Positions 37,147 to 46,542 of a stretch of DNA of 49,324 nt are shown piece after piece. The stretch spans positions 1 through 49,324 of the forward strand of contig NZ_BAFU01000054.1 in NCBI RefSeq assembly GCF_000308495.1, in the 5' to 3' direction. The notes under the pieces are model-generated. The model ran no database searches and was not told where the DNA came from. It was given only the letters and a program-made list of their open reading frames with translations. Source of the stretch: Nocardia brevicatena NBRC 12119. GTDB lineage: Bacteria; Actinomycetota; Actinomycetes; Mycobacteriales; Mycobacteriaceae. Both the position numbers and the translations under genes were made by a program. Each line of letters starts with the position of its first letter. Position 1 is the first letter of the stretch.

Positions 37147-38433
37147 GTGCGCATTGCCTTGTTGTCCTACCGCAGCAAGCCGCACTGCGGTGGGCAGGGG
37201 GTTTATGTGCGTCGGCTCAGCGCCGGACTGGCCGAACTCGGTCACGAGGTGGAGGTGTTCTCCGGCCAGCCCTACCCCATCGATCTCGACCCTCGGGTGA
37301 CGCTCACCGAGGTGCCCAGCCTGGACCTGTACCGGGAGGACGACCCTTTCCGCACCCCTCGCCCCGATGAGATACGGGACCATATCGACCTCTTGGAACT
37401 GGCCACGATGTGGACCGCCGGCTTCCCCGAACCGCGCACCTTCAGCCTGCGGGCGGCGCGACTGCTGCGCGACCGCGTGGACGATTTCGACGTGGTCCAC
37501 GACAACCAGTGCCTCGGCAGCGGGCTGCTCGATATCGCCCAACGGTTCCCCCTGGTCGCCACCGTGCACCATCCCATCACCAAGGACCGCGAGGTCGACC
37601 TGGCGGCCGCGACCTGGCGCCGCAAACCCCTGGTGCACCGTTGGTACGGCTTCCTCGGGATGCAGCAGCGGGTCGCCCGGCAGATCTCCGACCTGTTGAC
37701 GGTGTCGTCGTCGTCGGCCGCCGATATCGCCGAGGATTTCGGTGTCCATCCCGATCGGCTGAACGTGGTGCCGCTGGGCGTGGACACCGACCTGTTCGCT
37801 CCCCGCGGACCCCGGGTGCCCGGCCGGATCGTCGCCGTCGCCAGCGCCGACAAACCCCTCAAGGGCATCGCGCATCTGCTGCGGGCGCTGACCACGCTGC
37901 GGGTCACCCACGCCGTGGAACTGCACCTGGTGGCGAAACTGGAACCCAACGGGCCCACCGGGAAACTGATCGCCGAACTCGGCCTGTCCGATATCGTCAC
38001 CGTCCGCTCCGGGCTGACCGACACCCAACTGGCCGAGGTGCTCGCCTCCGCGGAGATCGCGTGTATCCCCTCCCTGTACGAGGGGTTCTCGCTGCCCGCG
38101 GTGGAGGCCATGGCGTCCGGAACCCCCCTGGTGGTCAGCCGCACCGGTGCACTGCCGGAAGTGGTGGGCGACCCGGGAGTGTGCGCGGAACTGACCGAAC
38201 CCGGTGATCCCGCCGAACTCGCTCGAGTGATCGGGCGGCTGCTCGACTCCCCGCAGATCCGGCAGCGGATGCAGGCCGCCTGCCGAGACCGCGCGGTCTC
38301 GGTGTTCGGCTGGGGATCGGTGGCCGCCCAGACCGTACAGGTGTATCAGCGTGCCATCGCCCGGTACGCCGGTCGGCGCCCCGAGCGTCCGGCCCCCGAG
38401 GAACTCGCTACCGCAGGAGGCGCACAGTGCTGA
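37147..38433 (+). CDS. Glycosyltransferase family 4 (GT-B fold)
   Basis: A 428-residue retaining glycosyltransferase. The acceptor domain opens with RIALLSYRSKPHCGGQGVYV, whose GGQGVY loop binds the nucleotide sugar. The donor domain has NVVPLGVDTDLFAP, AVASADKPLKGIAHLLRALT and the E-x7-E motif in YEGFSLPAVEAMASGTPLVV. GTG 37147 follows the oxidoreductase stop after two bases. The methyltransferase start lies inside its last seven bases. It probably glycosylates a lipid or prenyl acceptor made or handled by the next two genes. The acceptor is inferred from context. Confidence 0.92.
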   Translation: MRIALLSYRSKPHCGGQGVYVRRLSAGLAELGHEVEVFSGQPYPIDLDPRVTLTEVPSLDLYREDDPFRTPRPDEIRDHIDLLELATMWTAGFPEPRTFSLRAARLLRDRVDDFDVVHDNQCLGSGLLDIAQRFPLVATVHHPITKDREVDLAAATWRRKPLVHRWYGFLGMQQRVARQISDLLTVSSSSAADIAEDFGVHPDRLNVVPLGVDTDLFAPRGPRVPGRIVAVASADKPLKGIAHLLRALTTLRVTHAVELHLVAKLEPNGPTGKLIAELGLSDIVTVRSGLTDTQLAEVLASAEIACIPSLYEGFSLPAVEAMASGTPLVVSRTGALPEVVGDPGVCAELTEPGDPAELARVIGRLLDSPQIRQRMQAACRDRAVSVFGWGSVAAQTVQVYQRAIARYAGRRPERPAPEELATAGGAQC

Positions 38434-39158
38434 CCGTCGACTTCGACCGTATCGGGATCCGACCCGGCATACGGGTGATCGACGTAGGGTGCGGGGCCGG
38501 TCGGCACGCGTTCGAGGCCTATCGGCGCGGCGCCGACGTCGTCGCGTTCGACCAGAACACCGCCGACCTCGCCGATGTGGAGACCATGTTCCGGGCCATG
38601 GCAGAGGCCGGGGAGGTGCCCGCGAGCGGGATGGCCGTCGCGGTCCGCGGCGACGCGCTCGCCCTGCCGTACGACGACAACGAATTCGATGTCGTCATCG
38701 CCTCGGAAATCCTCGAACACGTACCCGCCGACGACACCGCCATCGCCGAACTGGTGCGCGTGCTCAAACCCGGCGGGCAATTGGTGGTGACGGTGCCGCG
38801 CCGGTTTCCCGAACGGGTGTGCTGGGCGCTGTCGGACGAATACCACGCCAACGAGGGCGGCCACATCCGCATCTACAAGGCCGACGAACTACGGGACAAG
38901 ATCACCGGCCGCGGGATGCGGTTCGTCCACCGCACCCACGTGCACGCCCTGCACTCGCCGTACTGGTGGATCAAATGCGCGGTCGGCGTGAACAACGAGG
39001 ACCACCCCTTGGTCCGCGCCTACCACCGGATGCTGGTGTGGGACATGATGAGCCGCCCACTGCTCACCCGGGCCCTGGAAAAGGCGCTGGACCCGTTGCT
39101 CGGCAAGAGCGTCGCCCTGTACTTCGCGAAACCGGCGGTGGACCGTGCCGGCGTGTGA
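38427..39158 (+). CDS. Class I SAM-dependent methyltransferase (Methyltransf_11-like)
   Basis: A 243-residue methyltransferase. Motif I is IRVIDVGCGAGRHAFEAYRR, followed by VVAFDQNTADLADV as the acidic end of strand 2. DNEFDVVIASEILEHVPADD is motif II, and LKPGGQLVVTVPRRFPERVC is motif III. The GTG at 38427 has AGGAGG six bases upstream inside the glycosyltransferase gene, and the reading frames overlap by seven bases. Translational coupling to both neighbours argues for a shared pathway or complex. Confidence 0.92.
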   Translation: MLTVDFDRIGIRPGIRVIDVGCGAGRHAFEAYRRGADVVAFDQNTADLADVETMFRAMAEAGEVPASGMAVAVRGDALALPYDDNEFDVVIASEILEHVPADDTAIAELVRVLKPGGQLVVTVPRRFPERVCWALSDEYHANEGGHIRIYKADELRDKITGRGMRFVHRTHVHALHSPYWWIKCAVGVNNEDHPLVRAYHRMLVWDMMSRPLLTRALEKALDPLLGKSVALYFAKPAVDRAGV

Positions 39159-40200
39159 GTTGCCGTCGGTCCCGACCGTCCTCACCCGCCGCCAGTGTCT
39201 GCACACCGCCGAATCCATTGCCGCCGCCCAGGAGCCCTCGGGGGCGATCCCGTGGTTTCCCGGCGGCCACACCGACCCGTGGGACCACGTCGAATCGGCC
39301 ATGGCGCTGACCGTGGCCGGGCTGTGGGACGAGGCCGTCGCCGCCTACACCTGGTCGGCGCGTACCCAGCGTCCCGACGGATCGTGGCCGATGCAGTTCC
39401 GCGACGGCGAGATCGAGAACGCCGCCACCGACGTCAACTTCTGCGCCTATATCGCCACCGGCGTCTGGCATCATCTCGCGGTCACCGGTGACACCGTGTT
39501 CGCCGTCGACATGTGGCCGGTGGTGGCGGCCGCCATCGACCTGGTGGTCGAAAGCCAGGGCGAACAGGGCCAGATCTTCTGGCTGCGCGACGGCGACGAC
39601 ATCATCGACGAAGCCCTGGTGACCGGTTCGTCCAGCATGTACCACAGCCTCGGCTGCGCGCTGAAACTGGCCGAACGGCTCGGGGAGCGGCGCCCCGACT
39701 GGGAACGCGCCCGCATCCGGCTCGGGGTGGCGCTGCGCGAGCATCCGGAGGTGTTCACGGCCAAGGACCGGTATTCGATGGACTGGTACTACCCGGTCCT
39801 CGGCGGCGCCCTGCGCGGCGCCGAGGGATACGCCCGTATCGCCGAACGCTGGGACACGTTCGTGGTCGGCAATATCGGGATCCGCTGCGTCGCCGACCGG
39901 CCGTGGGTAACCGGTGCCGAAACCTGCGAACTGGTGCTGTCGCTGGACGCCCTCGGCGACCACGACCGCGCCCACCGGCTGCTGGCCAGTATGCAGCACC
40001 TGCGGGAAACCGATGGCTCCTATTGGACGGGGCTGGTGTACGCGGACGGGAAACGCTGGCCGGTGGAACGCACCACCTGGACCGGCGCCGCCGTCATCCT
40101 CGCCGCCGATGCCCTGTCCCGCACCGGCCCCGGCAACGGGATCTTCCGGGATCTCGCCGCCGACGCCGTCCCCGCGAAACCGGTGCCGGTGCGTGTCTAG
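39145..40200 (+). CDS. Prenyltransferase/squalene-cyclase-like alpha-alpha toroid protein
   Basis: A 351-residue protein with repeated helical pairs of the terpenoid-cyclase/prenyltransferase toroid. Characteristic segments are AAQEPSGAIPWFPGGHTDPW, then DHVESAMALTV, YTWSARTQRPDGSWPMQF with a QW-like repeat, and DVNFCAYIATGVWHH. No DXDD (class II cyclase) or DDXXD motif is visible, so it may be a non-cyclising or glycan-acting member. GTG 39145 overlaps the methyltransferase end by 14 bases. The cytosolic partner role with the glycosyltransferase and methyltransferase is inferred. Confidence 0.87.
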   Translation: MPACELPSVPTVLTRRQCLHTAESIAAAQEPSGAIPWFPGGHTDPWDHVESAMALTVAGLWDEAVAAYTWSARTQRPDGSWPMQFRDGEIENAATDVNFCAYIATGVWHHLAVTGDTVFAVDMWPVVAAAIDLVVESQGEQGQIFWLRDGDDIIDEALVTGSSSMYHSLGCALKLAERLGERRPDWERARIRLGVALREHPEVFTAKDRYSMDWYYPVLGGALRGAEGYARIAERWDTFVVGNIGIRCVADRPWVTGAETCELVLSLDALGDHDRAHRLLASMQHLRETDGSYWTGLVYADGKRWPVERTTWTGAAVILAADALSRTGPGNGIFRDLAADAVPAKPVPVRV

Positions 40201-40202
40201 GG

Positions 40203-40352
40203 GTGAGAGCCCATCACGACATCTGGGACGTGTCGAGCGGGCACGCAAAGGATCTTGCCAAGGTCTTCCCGGCCGTGTACTTGGCGTTCACGATCGCCTT
40301 CGTCGTGGCGTGGGCACGTGCCGGCACGCGGATACCCGACGCCCGAGCGTAA
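40203..40352 (+). CDS. Possible small membrane protein, 49 aa
   Basis: An open frame starting GTG three bases after the prenyltransferase-like stop. It has a polar N-terminus (HHDIWDVSSGHAKDLAK) and one hydrophobic helix (VFPAVYLAFTIAFVVAWARA). The ribosome-binding site is weak. It could be a genuine small membrane protein of the operon or the tail of a lost gene. Confidence 0.3.
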   Translation: MRAHHDIWDVSSGHAKDLAKVFPAVYLAFTIAFVVAWARAGTRIPDARA

Positions 40353-40355
40353 CGG

Positions 40356-41222
40356 TCAGAGTTCGGCGAGGCGGGGGACGACCGGCGCCATACTGTCGAT
40401 CCAGGCGGCCGGTGAACCGGATGGCGGCATGATGATGGCGGTGTGTACGCCGAGTTCGGCGAAACCGGCCATCCGCCGGACGAATTCGTCGCGTTCATCA
40501 GGGGTCGGGCTGCCGGCGAGGACGGTTTTGCGGATCGTGTCGTAGTCGCGACCCACCTCGTCGCAGTGCCGCCGCAATACGTCGAGCTTGTGCCCGACCT
40601 CCTCCGTCGAGGAGGCGAACAGATTGCACGCGTCACCGTACTGCGCTACCAGCCGCAGCGTCCGCCGTTCTCCGCCACCGCCGATGAGCACCGTGGGGCG
40701 GTGCAGCGGCTGCGGCGAACACAGCGTCTCGGCCAGCCGATAGTAGATACCCTCGAATGGTCCGTTGTTCTCCGGATCCCACATCTGCGCGCAGATGCGC
40801 AACACCTCCTCCAAGCGGTCGAACCGCTCACGGACCGGCGGGAACGGCACACCAAGGCCCTGGTGTTCACGCTCGAACCACGCGGCGCCGATACCCAGCG
40901 CGGCCCGGCCGCCGGACAGCACATCCAGCGTGGTGACGATTTTGGCGAGCAGTCCCGGATGCCGGTAGGTCACACCGGTCACCAGCAGCCCGAGTTCGAC
41001 GGTGGAGGTATGCGCGGCCAGATAGCCGAGCGTGGTGTAGCCCTCCAGCATGTTCGCCTCCGCGGGGAGCCCGGTCGGTTCGATCTGGAAGAAATGGTCC
41101 ATGAACGACAACCACCGCGCACCGACCTGTTCCACTGCGGCACCCACCCTGGTCAGCTCACCGGCGATGGCGGCGGTCCCACCGTCGACGTCGAAAATCG
41201 GAACGTGAAAACCGAGCTCCAT
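40356..41222 (-). CDS. LLM-class F420-dependent oxidoreductase
   Basis: A 288-residue luciferase-like enzyme: GARWLSFMDHFFQIEPTGLP, then STVELGLLVTGVTYRHPGLL, VTTLDVLSGGRAALGIGAAW and IGGGGERRTLRLVAQYGDAC. The DHF and GGxGxRRTL signatures mark F420-binding members. ATG 41222 follows GGGAG. A 9+9 palindrome (41268-41289) lies 46 bases upstream and should be its operator. It is convergent with the prenyltransferase operon. The substrate is unknown. Confidence 0.9.
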   Translation of the reverse strand: MELGFHVPIFDVDGGTAAIAGELTRVGAAVEQVGARWLSFMDHFFQIEPTGLPAEANMLEGYTTLGYLAAHTSTVELGLLVTGVTYRHPGLLAKIVTTLDVLSGGRAALGIGAAWFEREHQGLGVPFPPVRERFDRLEEVLRICAQMWDPENNGPFEGIYYRLAETLCSPQPLHRPTVLIGGGGERRTLRLVAQYGDACNLFASSTEEVGHKLDVLRRHCDEVGRDYDTIRKTVLAGSPTPDERDEFVRRMAGFAELGVHTAIIMPPSGSPAAWIDSMAPVVPRLAEL

Positions 41223-41267
41223 ACAACTCTCCCTTGTCGTGTCGGCAACCCTGCGACAGCACGCTAC

Positions 41268-41289
41268 GACCTGGAGAGCGCTCCAGGTC
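41268..41289. promoter_or_regulatory. Palindromic operator upstream of the LLM oxidoreductase
   Basis: GACCTGGAG (41268-41276), spacer AGCG, CTCCAGGTC (41281-41289): a perfect 9+9 inverted repeat of TetR-operator style. It is located 46 bases upstream of the oxidoreductase start on the minus strand. No regulator gene is adjacent. Confidence 0.65.
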
Positions 41290-41764
41290 AAATTTGGCGT
41301 GGTCGTGTCGGAAACCGATCGGCAGGTGGTGAGGTCCCGGTAGTAACGGCGCAAAAAGCAACGGATATGGCGTAGTTCCTGGTTTGGAGCAGAACCCGTG
41401 TGCGGTATCTGCGGGACGAAACCGGACGTGTCGGCCCTTTGGGGCAGTCCGGAATATGGCTCGGTTCGGGTCCGCGCGGGTGTCCACGTGGGGCAGAAAG
41501 ACAATTCCAGGTCGATGCTCTCACCGCGGTCAGTCGTCTTCGGCGGCCCGTTCGCCGGTTTCGCCTTCGCGTGCGGCGAGACGGCGGTCGACTCGCTCGA
41601 ACAGCGCCCGGACACAGCGTTCGGCCGCGCGATCTCCTCTGTGGTGGGTTCGGCGCTGTCACCACCACGACGCCGGGCCTCCCAAGGCCGAGCAGAGCGC
41701 ACAACGGATTGCCGCCGGATCTGGTCCACGGTCAAGCGCGCCGGACGCCGTGTCCCGGAAGTCG
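41290..41764. other. Region without a supported gene
   Basis: Frames on both strands are open but lack family motifs and any ribosome-binding site. The right end passes into a dehydrogenase remnant, so this stretch may contain older unrecognisable debris. Apart from the operator at its left edge, I see no signal. Confidence 0.4.
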
Positions 41765-42001
41765 AGACCGTCATGTCGACGCAGCTCTCGATCTGGCCGG
41801 CTCGGGCGTGATCCGCGAGCTCGTCGAGCTGACCGGGATCTGCAAAAGGTGGTCCCCATCGCCGATCTCGGTGCACCGGAGCCCGGTGTCCGATTCTCCG
41901 GCGTGGCCGGAAGCATGCCGGAAGCGCTCGCCGAGGCCGCGATGGCGCACATCGACAGCCACGCCGGTCACACGCGGGGGCGCCGGGTCATGGTCGTCTG
42001 A
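41765..42001 (+). pseudogene. C-terminal remnant of a zinc-type/quinone alcohol dehydrogenase (MDR)
   Basis: One frame reads DAALDLAGSGVIRELVELTG. After one missing G near 41840 the next frame reads DLQKVVPIADLGAPEPGVRF, then AEAAMAHIDSHAGHTRGRRV, and stops. Both pieces match the end of medium-chain NADP-dependent oxidoreductases (a typical tail is AHxxLExGHTRGKxVL). An internal section between MPEALAEA and AMAHIDS also seems shortened. The N-terminal catalytic domain is absent. Confidence 0.6.
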
Positions 42002-42036
42002 GCCGTTCCCTTCTCGATGGAATACTCGTAACGCTG

Positions 42037-42303
42037 TTATCGGGCGTCGGCGAGAACCCACCGACCATCCGGCCACTCGTAGCAACGCAGCTTCGACGGG
42101 TCGGGATACATGCTCCGCTCTATTTCACATTCTTCCCGAGTCTGAAACAAGGTGCCGGGCGGCTGCTTGGTCAACCCCGGGCCGAGTGCCTGGGCTCCAC
42201 TGCCTGCGGTGTGAGCGATCGCGGGGCCTGCTACAGCAGAGACCCACACAGCGAGCCCGACAATGGACAAGGCCGCGGCGTTGGCAGTGAACCGGAAACG
42301 CAT
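42037..42303 (-). CDS. Small secreted protein, 88 aa
   Basis: ATG 42303 with GAGGAG seven bases upstream. The signal peptide runs RFTANAAALSIVGLAVWVSA and probably cleaves after AIA near residue 30. The mature part of about 58 residues has two cysteines (EECEIERSMYPDPSKLRCYE) that could form one disulphide, and ends WPDGRWVLADAR. I do not recognise the family by name. Similar short exported proteins are common in nocardiae and mycobacteria. Confidence 0.75.
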   Translation of the reverse strand: MRFRFTANAAALSIVGLAVWVSAVAGPAIAHTAGSGAQALGPGLTKQPPGTLFQTREECEIERSMYPDPSKLRCYEWPDGRWVLADAR

Positions 42304-42543
42304 GATTTTCTCCTCACAGTGTGGCGGCAAGACGATCCGCGCGTACTCATCGGGGCTTCCGGGTATGGCGCCCAATCGGCAGTATTGCTCGCCTGGTCCG
42401 GGACCGGTCCCGGACTCTTCCGCTCCACAGACCCTGTCCGACATCTGAATTCTTCGAGAGGAACGGTCTGCATCGCTTATGCCGGAGAAATTCACCTACC
42501 GCACCGTGGGCGGGAAGACGCTCGGCCTGCCGAAGATCGACCC

Positions 42544-43377
42544 CTACCGGGCGGGTGCGGTGGCCGCCGGCGAATACATCAACGGCAGGCGTGCGGACCC
42601 GGTGGGATAGCGGAAACGCGTGTCTTCTTCGACGAGGGTGTCGAAACGCCGGAACGGGATCATATGGTGTTCGTGGACGAACTCGAGCCGCAGACCGGCG
42701 GCGGTGATCGCGCTGAGGATGTCGCCGAACGTGTGGTGCCATTCGGTGGCGATGTTGTGCGCTGTCCGGGCCTCCCGATCGGCGTATGAGCCAGGCGATT
42801 CGTAGGACTGCGGCTCGCGGGCGAAGTAGTCGCGTGTGACGGTGGTACCGCTCTCGTCGTCGAGAACATCGGTCAGGGGATGGAACTCGGACAGGTAGAG
42901 CCGGCCATCCGGACGCAGCAGGCCCGCGACGGCCCGCGCCCAGCGATCGATGTCGGGCAACCACATGAGGGCTCCGGTGCCGGTGTAGACGAGATCGAAC
43001 GCGTGGGCGCCCAGTACATCGACGGCGTCGTAGACATCGGCGGTGACGAAACGGGCGCGATGCGCCAGACCGGTCTCGGCGGCGAGGTCGGTCGCCGTCC
43101 GAACGGCCGTCTCGGAGAAATCCAATCCGCTGACGCGGGCGCCGCGGCGTGCCCAGGACAGGGTGTCCAGGCCGATATGGCATTGCAGGTGAGCCAGGTC
43201 GAGGTCGGTGACGTCACCGACCTCGTCGAGCTGGAATCCGTCGAGGGGCTCGGCGCCTGCACGGAATCCGGCGAGGTCGTAGAACGCGCTCGACGCGTTG
43301 ATCGGAACCCGTTCGTCCCAAAGCCTTCGGTAAACCATTTTCGTCTGGTGATGCCGGTGGGGGTCCGTCGCTTCCAC
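42544..43377 (-). CDS. Class I SAM-dependent methyltransferase, 5' end next to a transposon
   Basis: A 277-residue methyltransferase. The SAM loop is LAHLQCHIGLDTLSWARRGA, with RVSGLDFSETAV as the acidic strand 2. HAFDLVYTGTGALMWLPDID and LLRPDGRLYLSEFHPL follow. The GTG at 43377 lacks a good ribosome-binding site, and the Tn3 left end begins only 28 bases upstream. The native promoter, and perhaps the first codons, were probably displaced by the insertion. Another possible start is the ATG before VYRRLWDER. Domain call sure, start and expression uncertain. Confidence 0.82.
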   Translation of the reverse strand: MEATDPHRHHQTKMVYRRLWDERVPINASSAFYDLAGFRAGAEPLDGFQLDEVGDVTDLDLAHLQCHIGLDTLSWARRGARVSGLDFSETAVRTATDLAAETGLAHRARFVTADVYDAVDVLGAHAFDLVYTGTGALMWLPDIDRWARAVAGLLRPDGRLYLSEFHPLTDVLDDESGTTVTRDYFAREPQSYESPGSYADREARTAHNIATEWHHTFGDILSAITAAGLRLEFVHEHHMIPFRRFDTLVEEDTRFRYPTGSARLPLMYSPAATAPAR

Positions 43378-43404
43378 GAGAGAGCCACCGCCCGGCCCTA
43401 CACC

Positions 43405-43442
43405 GGGGGTCGAGGCTCATCCGGGAGAAAAGTCACGCTAAG
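43405..43442 (+). repeat. Left terminal inverted repeat of a Tn3-family transposon
   Basis: About 38 bases starting GGGGTC and ending AAAAGTCACGCTAAG, just outside the transposase gene. The classical Tn3 end starts GGGGTC and ends AAAACTCACGTTAAG, so both borders and the length agree. No matching inverted copy was found to the right within the window. Confidence 0.75.
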
Positions 43443-43487
43443 CAGACGGGCTGAATCTTGTTGTTGAGCTGGTGGTTTCATGTCGGC

Positions 43488-46400
43488 GTGATTGATGCGG
43501 GTGTGCCCGGGTACGGGCGTTTCGGTGTGTTGTCCCGGGTGGAGTTGGAGCGGTTCTGTTATCTGGATGATGCGGATCGGCAGTTGATCGCGGCGCGGCG
43601 CCACGATTACAACCGGCTCGGGTTCGCAGTGCAGGTGGTGACAGTCCGATACCTGGGAATGTTCCCGGCCGACCCGGTCGATGTGCCGGCGGAGCTGGTG
43701 GCCTATCTCGCCGAACAGTTGGAGATCGGTGACCTGTCGTGCCTGGGTGAGTACATGGTGCGGCGCACGACGCGGTTCGAGCATCAGGCCGAGATCGCGG
43801 CCGAATACGGGCTGGTGGGGTTCGCCGAGGCGGAAGCGGAGCCGGCGGCATGGATCGCCGATCAGGCGTGGATCACCGGTGACGGCCCGAAAGCGGTTTT
43901 CGAGGGCGCAGTGGCATGGTGCCGGGCCCGCCGCGTGTTGTTGCCCGGGGTGACGATGCTGGAGAAGCTGGTCGCGGCCGGTCGGGAGGCGGCCGAGCAG
44001 CGGTTGTGGGCGCAGCTGGCCGGGCAGCTCTCGCCGTCGGTGGCGGGGGTGTTGCTGGGGTTGTTGGAGGTGCCGGCGGGTACGAAGCAGCGGGTCAGTG
44101 AGCTGGATCGGCTGCGTAAGGGGGTGTTCCGGCCATCGTCGAAGGGGATGCTCGCCGCGCTGGAGCGGGTTGGGGATCTCGCGGTGGCAGGGGCATATGG
44201 GGTGGATGTGTCGGCGGTGCCGCCGCGGCGGTTGCTGGGTTTGGCTCAGCACGGCTTGTCGGGCAAGGCGACGCAGTTGCGGCGGATGAGCCGTGAGCAC
44301 CGGCTGGCGGTCTTGGCGGCCACGGTGTCGGTGTTGAGCGCCCGCGCCGTCGATGACGTGCTGGAGTTGTTCGACTTGCTGATGACCACGGAGTTGTTGT
44401 CCAAGGCCGAGCGGGAGTCCAAGGAGGAGAAGCTGCGCCGCTATCCGCAGGTCTCGCGGAACGCGGTCAAGTTGGCCGAGGCGGTGCGGGTGCTGCTGGA
44501 GATGGTGGAAATCGATCAGGGCATCGAGCTGGGGGTGGTGTGGGATCTGATCGAGGCGAAGTCACCGGTACCGTGTTGCGGTCGGCGGTCGCGGTCATCG
44601 ATGAACTGGTCCCGCCCGGAGACGCCGAACTCGACGGTCAGCGCGCGGAGGAGCCGGCCGGGCGGTTCGCGACCGTGCGGCCGTTTCTGCCCCGGTTGAT
44701 GCGCGGCCTGGTCTTCGGAGCGGCCTCGGAGGGTGCGCCGGTATTGGCTGCGATGCGCACCCTGGCCGAACTGATCACGGAAAAACCGGGCAAGAACCGG
44801 GCAAGCCCGGGGCGCGGTGGCTCGATGCCCGGCGGGTCGATCACGACCTGATCGGCGGGGCGTGGTCCCGGCTGGCGTATCCGGCGGGCCGTCCGGCCGA
44901 GACCGTCGATCGCGCGGCCTACACGTTTTGTGTGCTCGAGCAGTTCCACCGCCATCTCAAGCACCGCAACATCTTTGTGGAATCCTCGTCGAAGTGGCGT
45001 GATCCCCGCGCGCACCTGCTGGCCGGAGCGAGCTGGGACACCGCTCGCGAGGCCGGGCTCAACGCACTCGGTCTACCGCCGGAACCGTCGGTGATGCTCG
45101 CCGACCATGCCGAGGCGCTGGATACCGCCTACCGGGAGGTCGCGGCGCGGCTCGATGGTGATACCCCGGCCACGGTCGCCGACGACGGCAAACTGCACGC
45201 CGCCACGCTGACCGCGGTGCCGGATCCGCCGAGTCTGACCGATCTGCGGCGGCGGGTGGAGGCGATGCTGCCGCGGATCGATCTGCCGGAGCTGGTGCTG
45301 GAGGTGATGTCGTGGCATCCGGGGTTCACCGAGGCGTTCACCCATGCCTCCGGAAATGCCGCCCGGGTCGCCGATTTGGGGTTGTCGGTCGCAGCGGTGC
45401 TGTGTTCGCACGCGATGAACGTCGGGTTCGGGCCGGTGACCAGCCCCGGGGTGGAGGCATTGACCCGCGACCGGCTGCACCACGTCGACCAGTCCTATCT
45501 CCGGTTTGACACCCTCGCGGCCGCCAACACCGCGTTGGTCGAGGCCCAGGCGCGGATCCCGCTGGCCAGAGCATGGGGCGGTGGGCTGGTCGCCAGCGTG
45601 GACGGGTTGCGGTTCGTCGTGCCGGTGCGCACTATCCATGCCCGCCCCAACGCGAAGTACTTCGGCCGCAAACGCGGGATCACCTGGTTGAACATGATCA
45701 ACGACCAGGCCGCCGGCCTCGCCGCCCAGGTACTGTCCGGTACCCCGCGCGATTCGCTGCACGCTGTGGATGTGGTGTTGCGTCAGCAGGGTGGACCGGT
45801 GCCGGAGGCGATCATTACCGACACCGGTTCCTACAGCGATATCGTGTTCGGGCTGCTGCACCTGCTCGGCCGCCAATACCGGCCGCAGCTGGCGAACCTG
45901 CCCGACCAGAGGTTGTGGCGCATCGACCCTTCCGCCGATTACGGGCCCCTGAACAAGGCTGCTCGCGGTCGGATCGATGTCGAGCGGATCGGCCGGCATT
46001 GGGAGGACATGTGCCGGATCGCGGTCTCGATCCACACCGGCGAAGTGTCCGCACACGAGGTCACCCGGATGATCTCCCGTGATGGGCAACCCACCTCACT
46101 CGGGCACGCTGTCGCGCATTTCGGGCGGATCTTCAAGACCCTGCACGTGCTGCGGCCGGCCGACGACGAGCCGTATCGCCGCGAGCTCAAAGCCCAGGCC
46201 AATCTCACCGAGGGCCGCCACGATCTGGCGCGGCGGATCTTCCACGGCCGCAGAGGCGAAATGACGCGCGCCTACTACGAAGGCATGGAGGATCAGCTCT
46301 CCGCACTCGGGCCGGTGCTGAACTGTGTGGTGCTGTGGAACACCGTCTACATGGACCGTGTCCTGGCCGAACTGTGCGTCCAGGACTACCCGGTTGACGA

Positions 46401-46533
46401 CGCGGATGTGGCCCGGTTGTCACCATTCGTGCGTGGCCATATCGGTATCGATGGGCATTACAGTTTCTATCTGCCCGATCTCGGCGGAACGCACCGGCCG
46501 CTGCGCGATCCGGAAGCCGCCGACAGCGAGTGA
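43488..46533 (+). pseudogene. tnpA: Tn3-family transposase, two single-base frameshifts
   Basis: About 1015 residues when repaired, the normal TnpA length. The N-terminal frame carries the DUF4158-type part (GVLSRVELERFCYLDDADRQ, then RRHDYNRLGFAVQVVTVRYL). The C-terminal frame holds the Tn3 catalytic domain: VASVDGLRFVVPV (first Asp), EAIITDTGSYSDIVFGLLHL (second Asp), and the Glu in NLTEGRHDLARRIFHGRRGE. Breaks lie at 44561 (GAAGTCACC where one more G restores KVTGTV) and at 44795 (AAGAACC where one more A restores KKPGK). GTG 43488 was taken as start; TTG 43458 is possible. If the breaks are real, the element needs TnpA supplied in trans. Confidence 0.93.
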
Positions 46534-46542
46534 GTTTCCTGC

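Noticed and set aside
42480-42611. A 43-codon frame with protein-like start (PEKFTYRTVGGKTLGLPKID)
   Set aside because: It overlaps the end of the methyltransferase gene, is very short and has no recognisable family; kept only as a possible gene scrap.
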